From assembly GCF_026342735.1 (NCBI RefSeq), contig NZ_JAPEMM010000001.1, positions 4,960,001 to 5,024,000 on the forward strand: 64,000 nucleotides of DNA, read 5' to 3'. Below, one piece after another: positions 1 through 7,840 of this stretch. A model generated the notes under the pieces. The model saw nothing but the letters and a program-made list of their open reading frames with translations. It ran no database searches and was not told the DNA's origin. This DNA is from Streptomyces sp. NBC_00193 (GTDB lineage: Bacteria > Actinomycetota > Actinomycetes > Streptomycetales > Streptomycetaceae). Position 1 is the first letter of the stretch, and the number at the start of each line of letters is the position of its first letter. A program made the position numbers and the translations under genes.

Positions 1-302
1 GCGTGCCGATGCTGCCGGTCGTCGCGGGCAACAAGGCCGTGGCCAAGCAGATCGTCCTCTACAGCTGGGTGATGGTGGCGGTCTCGCTGCTGCTGACCCC
101 GCTGGGGTACACCGGCTGGTTCTACACCTCGGTCGCCCTGGTGGCCGGCGGCTGGTGGCTGTGGGAGGCGCACGGGCTCAACGCGCGCGCCAAGTCGGGC
201 GTGACGGGCGCGAAGCTCAAGGAGATGCGGCTGTTCCACTGGTCGATCACCTACGTGTCGCTGCTGTTCGTGGCCGTCGCGGTGGATCCCTTCCTCCGTT
301 GA
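1..302 (+). CDS. ctaB: Protoheme IX farnesyltransferase, C-terminal part
   Basis: C-terminal 99 or so residues of a UbiA-family prenyltransferase; the start lies before the window. Two hydrophobic helices are visible, one rich in Gly and Trp followed by [13 protein letters not shown], and a last one beginning [13 protein letters not shown], which is the usual end of heme O synthase (CtaB/COX10). The enzyme adds a farnesyl tail to protoheme in the membrane to make heme O for cytochrome oxidase. The heme A synthase gene ctaA lies 1.7 kb away on the other strand, supporting the call. The stop is a TGA at 300-302. Confidence 0.9.
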   Translation, partial: VPMLPVVAGNKAVAKQIVLYSWVMVAVSLLLTPLGYTGWFYTSVALVAGGWWLWEAHGLNARAKSGVTGAKLKEMRLFHWSITYVSLLFVAVAVDPFLR

Positions 303-373
303 TCCTTCAGCGGTGATCCGCGCCGGTGATCCTTCAGCGGTGAACCTTCCTCCGCTCGTTACCGGCCGGTAGC

Positions 374-733
374 ATGCCCTTCATGGCAGACACCGAGGAG
401 ACCGCCGCCACGGCGGACAAGAAGCAGGACCGTACGGCCGCGAAGCTGGCCAAGCAGATCGGCGCGTTCGCCAAGCAGCACGGCGGCGCCGAGGGCCACC
501 TCGCGCACATCGGCCAGGCGGGCACCCGGATCGTCCTCGTCGGCACCGACGGCGAGTGGGGCGACCTGGTGGCCCCTGCGTACGACACCGCGCGGCTCGC
601 GGCGGAGAAGGCCGGGCTGACCCTCCACGAGGAGTTCGACGGCGAGTTCGCCGCGCGGGTGCGGACGGGGCCGTACGAGTGGTCCCGGATGGCCGGCATG
701 CAGCTCGGCGGAACCGCGAATCCCGCGGCCTGA
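374..733 (+). CDS. Conserved hypothetical protein, 119 aa
   Basis: Small soluble protein with a Lys/Ala-rich N-terminus and a compact body containing GTRIVLVGTDGEWGDLVAP and a tail EWSRMAGMQLGGTANPAA. No signal peptide or membrane segment. I do not recognise a domain; it looks like a conserved actinobacterial protein sitting beside ctaB. ATG at 374 and ATG at 383 are both possible starts, and neither has a clear ribosome site. The gene keeps codon bias throughout. Confidence 0.75.
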   Translation: MPFMADTEETAATADKKQDRTAAKLAKQIGAFAKQHGGAEGHLAHIGQAGTRIVLVGTDGEWGDLVAPAYDTARLAAEKAGLTLHEEFDGEFAARVRTGPYEWSRMAGMQLGGTANPAA

Positions 734-874
734 CCCGGTCGATCTTGGCTTGATCATTGGCTTGATCGTTTCCGCGTCACCCGCTCGGTCAACAGCGCGA
801 GCAACACCTCACACCCCGCTCACCCGTTAGGACGTGTGGAAGCCCCTTCCTCACGTCCGCAACGGGATGCCCGG

Positions 875-1984
875 ATGATCGAAACGCCGCCCCTGGTGGA
901 CCAGTACTGCCAGGGAGTGCTCCGCACGGAGCTGGGCCTCGCCACCTTCGAGGCCCAGCTGATCCCCTCGGCCGGCCCGCCCGCCGCCGGCACCACCTTC
1001 TTCGACACCCAGACCGGCTTCGCCGTGCGCCGCTGGTGCCCGCCGCTGCTCGGGCTCGAACCGCACTGCGCCCCCGTCCGCTACCTCGCCCGGCGGCGCG
1101 AGCTCGGCGCCGCCGAGTCGGCCCGCCGACTGCTGCGCGGCTGCGGGGTCGGCGCCCGGCTCGTCGACACCGGGCTGCCCGGGGACCTCACCGGGCCCAA
1201 GGAACTGGCCCTGGCGGGCGGTGCGGAGGCCTTCGAGCTGGTGCGGCCGGAGCTGCTGGCCGAGCAGGCGGCGGACACCTCGGGGACCGTGGCCGCCTTC
1301 CTGGCCAACCTCGCGGGGGCGGTCCATCACGCCGCCGCCGGGGCCGTGGCCTTCACCTGCGGTGCCGGGGAGGCGGGTCGCGCCTGGACGGCGGCGCTCG
1401 AAGCCGCGCCCGAGCCGCCCGGTCCGGGCGAAGTGCGGGGTGCGGCCGGGCGCTGGCTGGCCGCGCGCGCCAAGGGCGGGGCCGTACGGGATCCCGTACT
1501 CCTGCGGCACCTGGCGTGGAGCGCGGTGTCCTCGGGGCTGCCGCTCCAGCTGCACACGGGCGCGGAGTCGGGGGCGCCGGAGCGGCTGACCGGGTTCGTA
1601 CGGGCGACCGAGGGCCTGGGTGCGCGGCTGGTCCTGATCGGCGGGTACCCCCAGCACCGGCAGGCCGCACGGCTGGCCGCGGCCTTCCCGCACGTCCACG
1701 CCGACCTCGGCGCGGCGCTGGGGCCCACGGGGGCGCGGGCGGCCGCCGTGCTGGCGGAATGCCTGGAGACCGCGCCCTTCGGAAAGCTGATGTTCTCCGG
1801 CGGCGGACGGCAACTGCCCGAACTGCACGCCGTGGGCGCGCTGGCCTTCCGGGAGTCGCTCGGCCGGGTGCTCGGCGGCTGGGTCGCCGACGGCTCCTGG
1901 TCCTGGCGGGACGCGGAGCGGGTGGCGGCGATGGTCGCGGCGGGCAACGCCCGCCGCGTCTACCGGCTGGACGAACGGGGCTGA
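875..1984 (+). CDS. Amidohydrolase-like protein, metal site apparently degenerate
   Basis: About 369 aa from ATG 875 (GTG 836 in frame is an alternative). The sequence has the order of an amidohydrolase-2 type TIM barrel: an N-terminal LVDQYCQGV segment, LPLQLHTGAES in the middle, LVLIGGYPQHRQ, and MFSGGGRQLPELHAVGALAF near the end. The first strand normally carries a metal-binding HxH, but here it reads DQYCQG. The late segment, which in relatives usually carries an Asp (for example FSSDAFGLPE), reads FSGGGRQLPE. Metal-dependent hydrolysis may therefore be lost or altered. It stands alone between ctaB and ctaA on opposite strands. Confidence 0.7.
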   Translation: MIETPPLVDQYCQGVLRTELGLATFEAQLIPSAGPPAAGTTFFDTQTGFAVRRWCPPLLGLEPHCAPVRYLARRRELGAAESARRLLRGCGVGARLVDTGLPGDLTGPKELALAGGAEAFELVRPELLAEQAADTSGTVAAFLANLAGAVHHAAAGAVAFTCGAGEAGRAWTAALEAAPEPPGPGEVRGAAGRWLAARAKGGAVRDPVLLRHLAWSAVSSGLPLQLHTGAESGAPERLTGFVRATEGLGARLVLIGGYPQHRQAARLAAAFPHVHADLGAALGPTGARAAAVLAECLETAPFGKLMFSGGGRQLPELHAVGALAFRESLGRVLGGWVADGSWSWRDAERVAAMVAAGNARRVYRLDERG

Positions 1985-2041
1985 CGCCCGGAGGGGCGCC
2001 CGGTGGACACCGGAAGGGGCGCCCGGTGGACGTCCGGTGGG

Positions 2042-3001
2042 TCAGACCGCGGCGAGCCGGGCGTCGTTCTGCGCGGGGATCCCGGCCTGCTCGGCCGGAC
2101 GCTCGCGCAGGCTCAGGGCCACCCGGACCACCGAGATCCACACCAGGCAGGAGCCGAGCATGTGGGCCGCCACGAGGGCCTCGGGCACGTCGGTGAAGTA
2201 CTGGACGTAGCCGATGGCGCCCTGGGCGAGCAGCACGATCAGCAGGTCGCGGGCGCGCGCCCGGGTGTCCACGGGGGCGTCGACCACGCGCAGCACCAGC
2301 CACATCGCCACGGCGAGCGCGCACACCACCCAGGCGGAGATCGCGTGGACGTGGGCGGTGGCCGACCAGTCGAAGGGCATCCGCCGGATCTCGCTGCTGT
2401 CGCCGGCGTGCGGGCCGGAACCGGTGACCACCGTGCCCGCCGCGATCAGCACGACGGTGGCCGCGAGCAGCGCCCAGGAGAGCTTGCGCACCGGAGCGGG
2501 CACGCGCGGCCGGGCCGGGCCGTCACCCTCGCGGGTGCGCTGCCAGGTGATCGTCGTCACGGTGATCAGCGAGGTGGCGAGCATGAAGTGCCCGGCCACG
2601 CTGTAGGGGTTGAGGCCCGTCAGGACGGTGATGCCGCCGAGGACCGCGTTGCCCATCACGATGGCGAACTGGAGCCAGCCGAGCCGGGTCAGCGAGCGGC
2701 GCCACGGCGTGGCGCAGCGGGCGGCGGTGATCGCCCAGCCAACGGCCGCGCAGAGCACGTACGTCAGCATGCGGTTGCCGAACTCGATGGCGCCGTGGAA
2801 GCCCTGCTCCTGGGTCACGATCAGGCTGTCGTCGGTGCACTTGGGCCAGGTGTCGCAGCCGAGACCGGATCCGGTCAGCCGCACCGCGCCGCCGGTGACG
2901 ACGATGACGACGCTCATGAGCACCGCTGCGAGCGCGGCCCGCTGGACGGTCCGGGGTGACGGCGTCCAGCGGCGGGCGAGATATGCGAGGGGGGTCAACA
3001 C
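2042..3001 (-). CDS. ctaA: Heme A synthase
   Basis: Integral membrane protein of the COX15/CtaA family that oxidises heme O to heme A for aa3-type cytochrome oxidase. About eight hydrophobic helices are visible, with the family hallmarks GGAVRLTGSGLGCDTWPKC near residue 40, GFHGAIEFGNRM, VLGGITVLTGLNP, HFMLAT and TAHVHAISAW, including the heme-ligand His residues. I chose GTG 3001 (319 aa, usual length) because the longer frame upstream overlaps the next gene. A TACGAT box lies 7 nt before the GTG, fitting a leaderless transcript. Confidence 0.9.
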   Translation of the reverse strand: MLTPLAYLARRWTPSPRTVQRAALAAVLMSVVIVVTGGAVRLTGSGLGCDTWPKCTDDSLIVTQEQGFHGAIEFGNRMLTYVLCAAVGWAITAARCATPWRRSLTRLGWLQFAIVMGNAVLGGITVLTGLNPYSVAGHFMLATSLITVTTITWQRTREGDGPARPRVPAPVRKLSWALLAATVVLIAAGTVVTGSGPHAGDSSEIRRMPFDWSATAHVHAISAWVVCALAVAMWLVLRVVDAPVDTRARARDLLIVLLAQGAIGYVQYFTDVPEALVAAHMLGSCLVWISVVRVALSLRERPAEQAGIPAQNDARLAAV

Positions 3002-3008
3002 GGCGTTT

Positions 3009-3014
3009 ATCGTA
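3009..3014 (-). promoter_or_regulatory. Candidate leaderless -10 box of ctaA
   Basis: TACGAT on the minus strand, followed by seven bases and the GTG start of ctaA. This spacing would place the first transcribed base at the start codon, as in leaderless Streptomyces messages. There is no ribosome site ahead of the GTG. Inferred from pattern only. Confidence 0.45.
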
Positions 3015-3035
3015 CGCGGACACTTGTGCAAAGTT

Positions 3036-4172
3036 TCACGAGGGGGTGGCGGCCACTCCGTCGGGGCCGAGGGCCAGGCGGAACCGGGCCCCGGCCGGGT
3101 CGCCTTCCGCATGCCACCACACGCGGACCCGCCAATGCGCGCCCTCGCCCGGGTAGTCGGCCGAGGCCGCGAAGCCGCGTACCAATTCGGCCCCTACCTC
3201 CTCTGCTGTCCTGTTCCTCACTTCCGCCCCGCTGTGCCAGGGATGTGGCCGTACGTTCCACAGTCCGTCGGAGCCGCGGACCTCGACGCGCCACACCGCG
3301 ATCCAGGGGGTCACCTCCAGCATCGTGTGGACCTGGTCGGCCTCCAGGCCCAGCCGGGCGGCGATCTCCGCCTCGGGCACGCCCTGGATGCGGGCGGCCA
3401 CCACGGCCTGGGGCAGCAGCCGTTCGGGCAGCAGCCCGCGCGTGCGCAGGCCGGACAGCGAAGCGAAGGACAGGAAGCGCAGCCGCAGTTCGAGCTGGCG
3501 GCCGATGTGGTCCAGGGCCTCCTCGGCCTCCTGCGACTCGTCGGAGCCGGGATCGGCGAGCAGCAGCCGCCGGAAGGAGCCCTCCGCGTCGACCGCCCAG
3601 GCCACGGACTCCTCGGCCAGGCCCAGCTCCGCGAGCCGGTCGCCGAGGAACACCTTCGCCTGCGCGAGGCCTCGCTGATTGACCGGATCCTCCTGGTCCA
3701 GGGCCGCCCAGACCTCCACCGCGCCGTGCGTCACGTCCCGGGCCCGCTCGCCGGCGGCCCGCTCCATGGCGCTCGGGCCGCTCTCGGAGCCGGGGCCCAG
3801 CGGGTGCTTCGGCAGCCGCTCCCCGTCGCTCAGGGGCCAGGACAGCCAGACCCCCTGGTTGATCAGGCCCCGGGCGTACCAGCGGGCGTACTCGGCTGCG
3901 TGCCCGGCCGCCTGCTGCGAGAACCGCAGCCCCTCCTCGATGGCGGCCAGGGCCCCGGCCCGGTCCCCGTCGGCGAACCGGCGGGCCGCCAGGTCGCCGA
4001 GGCGCAGACCCAGCCGGGCCGCGCACTCGGCGTCGGTGCGGGCCGGCTCGCGCAGGGCTCCGATCAGCTCGGCCAGCAGGGCGTCGGCCTCCGCGGGCTC
4101 CGCGTGCGCCGCGCCCGACCGGATCCGTGCCCACTGTTCGTCCAGCCGCAGAACGGCCTCCCGCTGCGCCAT
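3036..4172 (-). CDS. Hypothetical helical (TPR-like) protein, 378 aa
   Basis: Soluble protein. The first 280 or so residues are Ala/Leu/Glu-rich helical repeats (segments such as LAELIGALREPARTDAE and AIEEGLRFSQQAAGHAAEYA) resembling tetratricopeptide helices, followed by a small helix-turn-helix-like piece (IQGVPEAEIAARLGLEADQV). The last 100 residues are rich in Trp and beta strand (TPWIAVWRVEVRGSDGLWNVR). No catalytic motif is evident. It ends 35 bp from ctaA on the same strand. Function unknown. Confidence 0.75.
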   Translation of the reverse strand: MAQREAVLRLDEQWARIRSGAAHAEPAEADALLAELIGALREPARTDAECAARLGLRLGDLAARRFADGDRAGALAAIEEGLRFSQQAAGHAAEYARWYARGLINQGVWLSWPLSDGERLPKHPLGPGSESGPSAMERAAGERARDVTHGAVEVWAALDQEDPVNQRGLAQAKVFLGDRLAELGLAEESVAWAVDAEGSFRRLLLADPGSDESQEAEEALDHIGRQLELRLRFLSFASLSGLRTRGLLPERLLPQAVVAARIQGVPEAEIAARLGLEADQVHTMLEVTPWIAVWRVEVRGSDGLWNVRPHPWHSGAEVRNRTAEEVGAELVRGFAASADYPGEGAHWRVRVWWHAEGDPAGARFRLALGPDGVAATPS

Positions 4173-4251
4173 GCCGCCCCCCGGCGTCTGTGGTGCGCTC
4201 CCCTGTGGAGGCGACCATCCTCCTGCGGGGGCAACGCTCGGGGGAAGGGAT

Positions 4252-5019
4252 TCACTCCCAGCGGAAGAACCTTCCGGCCGCGCCCAGACCGAGTACGGCC
4301 CAGGCCGCCAGGATCGCCACGTCGCCCCAGGGCAGCGCGGCCCCGTGCTGGAGCACCTCGCGCAGCCCGTTCGAGAGGGCGGAGATCGGGAGCAGGCCGA
4401 GGACGGACTGGACCGCGCCGGGGAACTTGTCCATCGGCACGATCACCCCGCCGCCGACCAGGAGCAGCAGGAAGACCAGGTTGGCGGCGGCCAGGGTGGC
4501 CTCCGCCCTGAGGGTGCCGGCCATCAGCAGGCCGAGCCCGGAGAAGGCCGCGGTGCCGAGCAGGACCAGCGCGGCGACGGACAGCGGGTTGCCGTGCGGG
4601 GACCAGCCCAGGGCGAAGGCGATCACCGTCAGCAGCGCGATCTGCAGCACCTCGGTGACCAGCACGGACAGCGTCTTGGCGGCCATCAGCGCCCAGCGCG
4701 GCAGCGGGGAGGCCCCGAGCCGCTTGAGGACCCCGTAGCGCCGGTCGAAGCCGGTGGCGATGGCCTGGCCGGTGAAGGCGGTGGACATGACGGCCAGCGC
4801 CAGGATTCCGGGGGCGAGGAAGTCCACGGACTTGCCGGCGCCGACATCGATGATGTCGACCGCCGAGAAGAGTACGAGCAGCAGCGCCGGGATGATCACG
4901 GTCAGCAGGAGCTGCTCCCCGTTGCGCAGCAGCATCCGGGTCTCCAGCGCGGTCTGCGCCAGGATCATGCGGGACACGGGCGCGGCCCCCGGGCGGGGGG
5001 TGAACGTACCGGCGCTCAT
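4252..5019 (-). CDS. ABC-2 type transporter permease
   Basis: 255 aa with six hydrophobic segments and the ABC-2 permease layout: cytoplasmic N-terminus with LETRMLLRNGEQLLLTVIIPA, a loop FDRRYGVLKRLGASPLPR after the second helix, and a C-terminal pair around VGGGVIVPMDKFPG. It pairs with the DrrA-like ATPase encoded just upstream to form an exporter for an unknown substrate, possibly a drug or lipid. The ribosome site AAGGAG lies inside a copy of the ATPase gene's own 3' end (see repeat 5016-5140). Confidence 0.9.
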   Translation of the reverse strand: MSAGTFTPRPGAAPVSRMILAQTALETRMLLRNGEQLLLTVIIPALLLVLFSAVDIIDVGAGKSVDFLAPGILALAVMSTAFTGQAIATGFDRRYGVLKRLGASPLPRWALMAAKTLSVLVTEVLQIALLTVIAFALGWSPHGNPLSVAALVLLGTAAFSGLGLLMAGTLRAEATLAAANLVFLLLLVGGGVIVPMDKFPGAVQSVLGLLPISALSNGLREVLQHGAALPWGDVAILAAWAVLGLGAAGRFFRWE

Positions 5020-5140
5020 GCGCGCAGCTCCTTACCGGTGAGCTCCAGGCTGTGCCTTCCCGGGGGACAACCCCCGGACCCCCGGCGAGGGTCGGTGGCG
5101 ATCGGCGTCATGAACGCAGCTCCTTACCGGTGAGCTCCAG
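5016..5140. repeat. 92-bp duplication joining the two ABC genes
   Basis: A 33-nt segment at 5108-5140, which is the 3' end of the ATPase gene including its stop, recurs at 5016-5048 with two differences; 26 nt are identical (5023-5048 and 5115-5140). Between them is a hairpin, 5060-5077, with 7-bp arms CCGGGGG/CCCCCGG and loop ACAA. The downstream copy supplies the AAGGAG site for the permease start. Confidence 0.8.
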
Positions 5141-6034
5141 AAAAACGTCTTCGAGGGTGTGCCGCTCCACCGAGAGGCTGTCGGGCATCACCCCGTGCTG
5201 CGCGCACCAGGAGGCGACGGTGGCCAGCAGCTGGGGGTCGACGTCGCCGGTGACCCGGTAGACGCCGGGGAGGAGCTCGGCGGCCTGGGTGCCGTCGGGC
5301 AGGGCCTTCAGCAGCGAGGCGAGGTCGAGGGAGGGGCGGCCGGTGAAGCGCAGGGTGTTCTCGGCGCCGCCGCGGCACAGCGCCTCGGGGGTGCCGTGGG
5401 CGATGACCTTGCCGGCGTCGACGATGGCGACCTCGTCCGCGAGCTGCTCGGCCTCGTCCATGTGGTGGGTGGTGAGCACGACCGAGACCCCGTCGGCGCG
5501 CAGTTCCCGTACGAGTTCCCAGGTCGCGCGGCGGGCCTGCGGGTCGAGGCCGGCGGTCGGCTCGTCCAGGAAGACCAGCTCGGGGCGGCCGACGACGGCC
5601 ATGGCGAGGGCCAGGCGCTGCTGCTGGCCGCCGGAGAGCCGGCGGTAGGCGGTGCGGCCGCAGCCGCCGAGGCCGAGGCGTTCCACCAGGGTGGGCACGT
5701 CCAGGGGGTCGGCGTAGAGCTTGGCCATGTGGCGCAGCATCTCGACGGCCCGGGCGCCGGAGTAGACGCCGCCGGACTGCAGCATCACGCCGATGCGCGG
5801 GCGCAGGGACTCGGCCTGCGCGACGGGGTCGAGGCCGAGGACGCGGACGGAGCCGGCGTCGGGGCGGCGGTAGCCCTCGCAGGTTTCCACAGTGGTCGTT
5901 TTGCCCGCGCCGTTGGGACCAAGGACTGCGGTGACCGAGGCCCTCCGGACGGTGAGGTCCAGGCCGTCCACCGCGGTTTTGGGGCCGTACCGCTTCACCA
6001 GTCCGCGGATTTCCACGGCGGGGTCGTTGCTCAT
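5108..6034 (-). CDS. ABC transporter ATP-binding protein (DrrA-like)
   Basis: 308 aa nucleotide-binding subunit. Walker A GPNGAGKTTT near residue 40, Q-loop around GVMLQSGG, signature LSGGQQQRLALAMAV, Walker B LVFLDEPTAGLD and switch His in VVLTTHHMDEAEQLAD are all intact. The C-terminal 80 residues match the extension seen in DrrA-like exporters. It is the first gene of a two-gene operon with the ABC-2 permease and is divergent from the formate/nitrite transporter gene. Confidence 0.92.
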   Translation of the reverse strand: MSNDPAVEIRGLVKRYGPKTAVDGLDLTVRRASVTAVLGPNGAGKTTTVETCEGYRRPDAGSVRVLGLDPVAQAESLRPRIGVMLQSGGVYSGARAVEMLRHMAKLYADPLDVPTLVERLGLGGCGRTAYRRLSGGQQQRLALAMAVVGRPELVFLDEPTAGLDPQARRATWELVRELRADGVSVVLTTHHMDEAEQLADEVAIVDAGKVIAHGTPEALCRGGAENTLRFTGRPSLDLASLLKALPDGTQAAELLPGVYRVTGDVDPQLLATVASWCAQHGVMPDSLSVERHTLEDVFLELTGKELRS

Positions 6035-6099
6035 GGGAAGTGAGTCTACGGAGCCGCGGGAGGTGACCGGGGTGGGGTCGTAGGTCCCGCCCCCGAAGG

Positions 6100-6123
6100 G
6101 TCACGGACCTGCGCATTCGTGAC
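6100..6123. promoter_or_regulatory. Inverted repeat between ABC operon and FNT gene
   Basis: GTCACG and CGTGAC arms (6 bp, perfect) separated by 12 nt, about 40 bp before the FNT start and 66 bp before the ABC ATPase start. It could be an operator for either divergent gene. No regulator can be named. Confidence 0.35.
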
Positions 6124-6164
6124 TTTTTCGTCCGTTCGGGAGCGGGGCCGGGGCCTAACGTCGA

Positions 6165-6959
6165 ATGGTGAACAGCATCGCTCAGAACGTCGAAGCCACC
6201 TCGGGGCAGGCCGAGCACAAGGCCCATGACCTCGGGCATCCGCCGCGCTACTTCGTCTCGGCGATGCTCGCGGGCGCCTACATCGCCGTCGGCGAGGTGC
6301 TGCTCCTGGTCGCGATCTCCCCGTTCGTGGCCAAGGGTTCGCCGGCCGTGAAACTGCTGGAGGGTGCGGTCTTCCCGATCGCCCTGACCATCGTGATGTT
6401 CGCCGGCGCCCAGCTCTTCACCAGCAATGTGATGGTCATGCTGGTCGGCGCGCTGTCCGGGCGGACCGGCCCCAGGGACCTGATCCTGTCCTGGACGCTC
6501 TCCCTGGCCGGGAACCTGGTCGGAGCCTTCGCCTTCGGGGCCATGGTGCACGCCTCGGGGGTGGCTTCCTCGCCCTCGGCGCGGACCATGCTCACCGAGA
6601 TGGTGCACGGGAAGATGGCGCTGAGCGGCGGGCAGCTGTTCTGGCGCGCGGTGCTCTGCAACATGCTGGTCTGCCTGGCCATCTGGATGTTCACCCGGGC
6701 CCGCGGCGATGCCGCCAAGATTTTCGTCCTGTGGCTGCCGGTGGCCGTTTTCGTCGCCGTCGGATTCGAACACTGTGTAGCGAACATGGCTGTTTTCAGC
6801 CTCGCGATCCTGGATGGCTCAGCCGGATTCGGTGATCTTTTCCGGAATCTGATGTTCACCGTGCCGGGGAACGTCGTGGGCGGGGGATTGCTGGTCGGAG
6901 CCGTTTATTGGTTCACCGGCGGGGCCCTGCGCGAGAGCGGAGCGTCGACTTCCGTATAA
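6165..6959 (+). CDS. Formate/nitrite transporter family protein
   Basis: 264 aa, six transmembrane helices of the FocA/NirC family. Family signatures include GAYIAVGEVLLLVA in helix 1, the broken-helix loop GAQLFTSNVMVML, GNLVGAFAFG, NMLVCLAIWMF and the central pore histidine in GFEHCVANM. It would pass formate, nitrite or a similar small anion through the membrane as a pentamer. It starts at ATG 6165 (GTG 6168 is adjacent) without a strong ribosome site and is followed by a strong terminator, so it is likely monocistronic. The substrate cannot be fixed from sequence alone. Confidence 0.88.
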   Translation: MVNSIAQNVEATSGQAEHKAHDLGHPPRYFVSAMLAGAYIAVGEVLLLVAISPFVAKGSPAVKLLEGAVFPIALTIVMFAGAQLFTSNVMVMLVGALSGRTGPRDLILSWTLSLAGNLVGAFAFGAMVHASGVASSPSARTMLTEMVHGKMALSGGQLFWRAVLCNMLVCLAIWMFTRARGDAAKIFVLWLPVAVFVAVGFEHCVANMAVFSLAILDGSAGFGDLFRNLMFTVPGNVVGGGLLVGAVYWFTGGALRESGASTSV

Positions 6960-6988
6960 CGCTCCGTGGATAAATAAGGTAACCCTTA

Positions 6989-7021
6989 GTGATGGAGGCC
7001 ACCAGAGGTGGCCTCCATCAC
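6989..7021 (+). terminator. Terminator after FNT gene
   Basis: Perfect 15-bp stem (arms 6989-7003 and 7007-7021) with a 3-nt loop, in the gap between the FNT gene and sufR. No T-run follows, as is common in Streptomyces. Confidence 0.85.
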
Positions 7022-7047
7022 GGCTTGTCGGGGCGCGACTAATTACG

Positions 7048-7061
7048 CAACAATGGCGTTG
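7048..7061. promoter_or_regulatory. SufR operator CAAC-N6-GTTG
   Basis: CAAC (7048-7051), six bases, GTTG (7058-7061). This matches exactly the core consensus known for cyanobacterial SufR and, as I recall, also reported for S. avermitilis SufR. The last G is the first base of the sufR GTG start. A TAATTA -10-like box overlaps just upstream (7040-7045). Binding would block transcription of the whole suf operon, giving autorepression. Confidence 0.8.
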
Positions 7062-7840
7062 TGAAATACGGCGAACGGATGAGCGAGGCCCCCCAGGGCG
7101 AACTCGCGACCGGGGAGCGGTCAACCCGCAACCGGGTCGCGCGGTCGATCCTGGACCACGGTCCCTCCACCGTCGCCGACCTCGCCCAGCGCCTCGGCCT
7201 CACCCAGGCCGCCGTTCGCCGCCACCTCGACACGCTCGTCGCCGACGACGTGGTCGAACCCCGTGAGCAGCGCGTGTACGGTGCGCGGACCCGAGGCCGG
7301 CCCGCCAAGGTCTTCGCGCTGACCGACTGCGGTCGTGACGCCTTCGACCAGTCCTACGACTCGCTCGCCGCCGACGCCATGCGCTGGATCGCGCAGGTCG
7401 CCGGGGGCGGGGAGCAGGGCGAGGCGGCCGTGGCCGCCTTCGCGAAGGCGAGGCTCACGGCGCAGGCCGAGACCTACCGCGAAGCCGTGGAAGCGGCCGA
7501 CCCGGCGCAGCGCACCGAGGCCCTTGCCAGGGCGTTGACCGGAGACGGGTACGCTGCTACGGCGAAGAGCGCTCCCGGTCCGCACAGCGGTGAACAGCTC
7601 TGCCAGCACCACTGCCCGGTCGCACACGTCGCCGAGCAGTTCCCGCAGCTCTGCGAGGCGGAGACCGAGGTCTTCTCCCGATTGCTCGGGACGCACGTGC
7701 AGCGTCTCGCCACGATCGCCCACGGCGACGGGGTGTGCACGACGTTCATTCCACGCAGTGGGAACGGCGTCGGTGCCACAGACGCCACACAGACCGACAC
7801 ATCAGTATCTGCAAGTACGGCCGGGAGGAACCCCGCATGA
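7061..7840 (+). CDS. sufR: SufR, iron-sulfur cluster sensing repressor of the suf operon
   Basis: 259 aa. N-terminal winged helix (residues about 20-90: [23 protein letters not shown] then a basic wing [14 protein letters not shown]) and a C-terminal cluster-binding region with Cys 181, Cys 185, Cys 198 (CQHHC, QFPQLCE) and a later Cys 226. It senses cluster supply through an Fe-S cluster and represses suf. Start GTG 7061 leaves no room for a ribosome site and is overlapped by the operator; ATG 7079 is the alternative. Its stop overlaps the sufB ATG by 4 nt. Confidence 0.9.
   Translation: MKYGERMSEAPQGELATGERSTRNRVARSILDHGPSTVADLAQRLGLTQAAVRRHLDTLVADDVVEPREQRVYGARTRGRPAKVFALTDCGRDAFDQSYDSLAADAMRWIAQVAGGGEQGEAAVAAFAKARLTAQAETYREAVEAADPAQRTEALARALTGDGYAATAKSAPGPHSGEQLCQHHCPVAHVAEQFPQLCEAETEVFSRLLGTHVQRLATIAHGDGVCTTFIPRSGNGVGATDATQTDTSVSASTAGRNPA

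Noticed and set aside
1036-2196. Arg/Ala/Gly-rich 386-codon frame
   Set aside because: Shadow of the amidohydrolase-like gene in another frame, with low-complexity composition.
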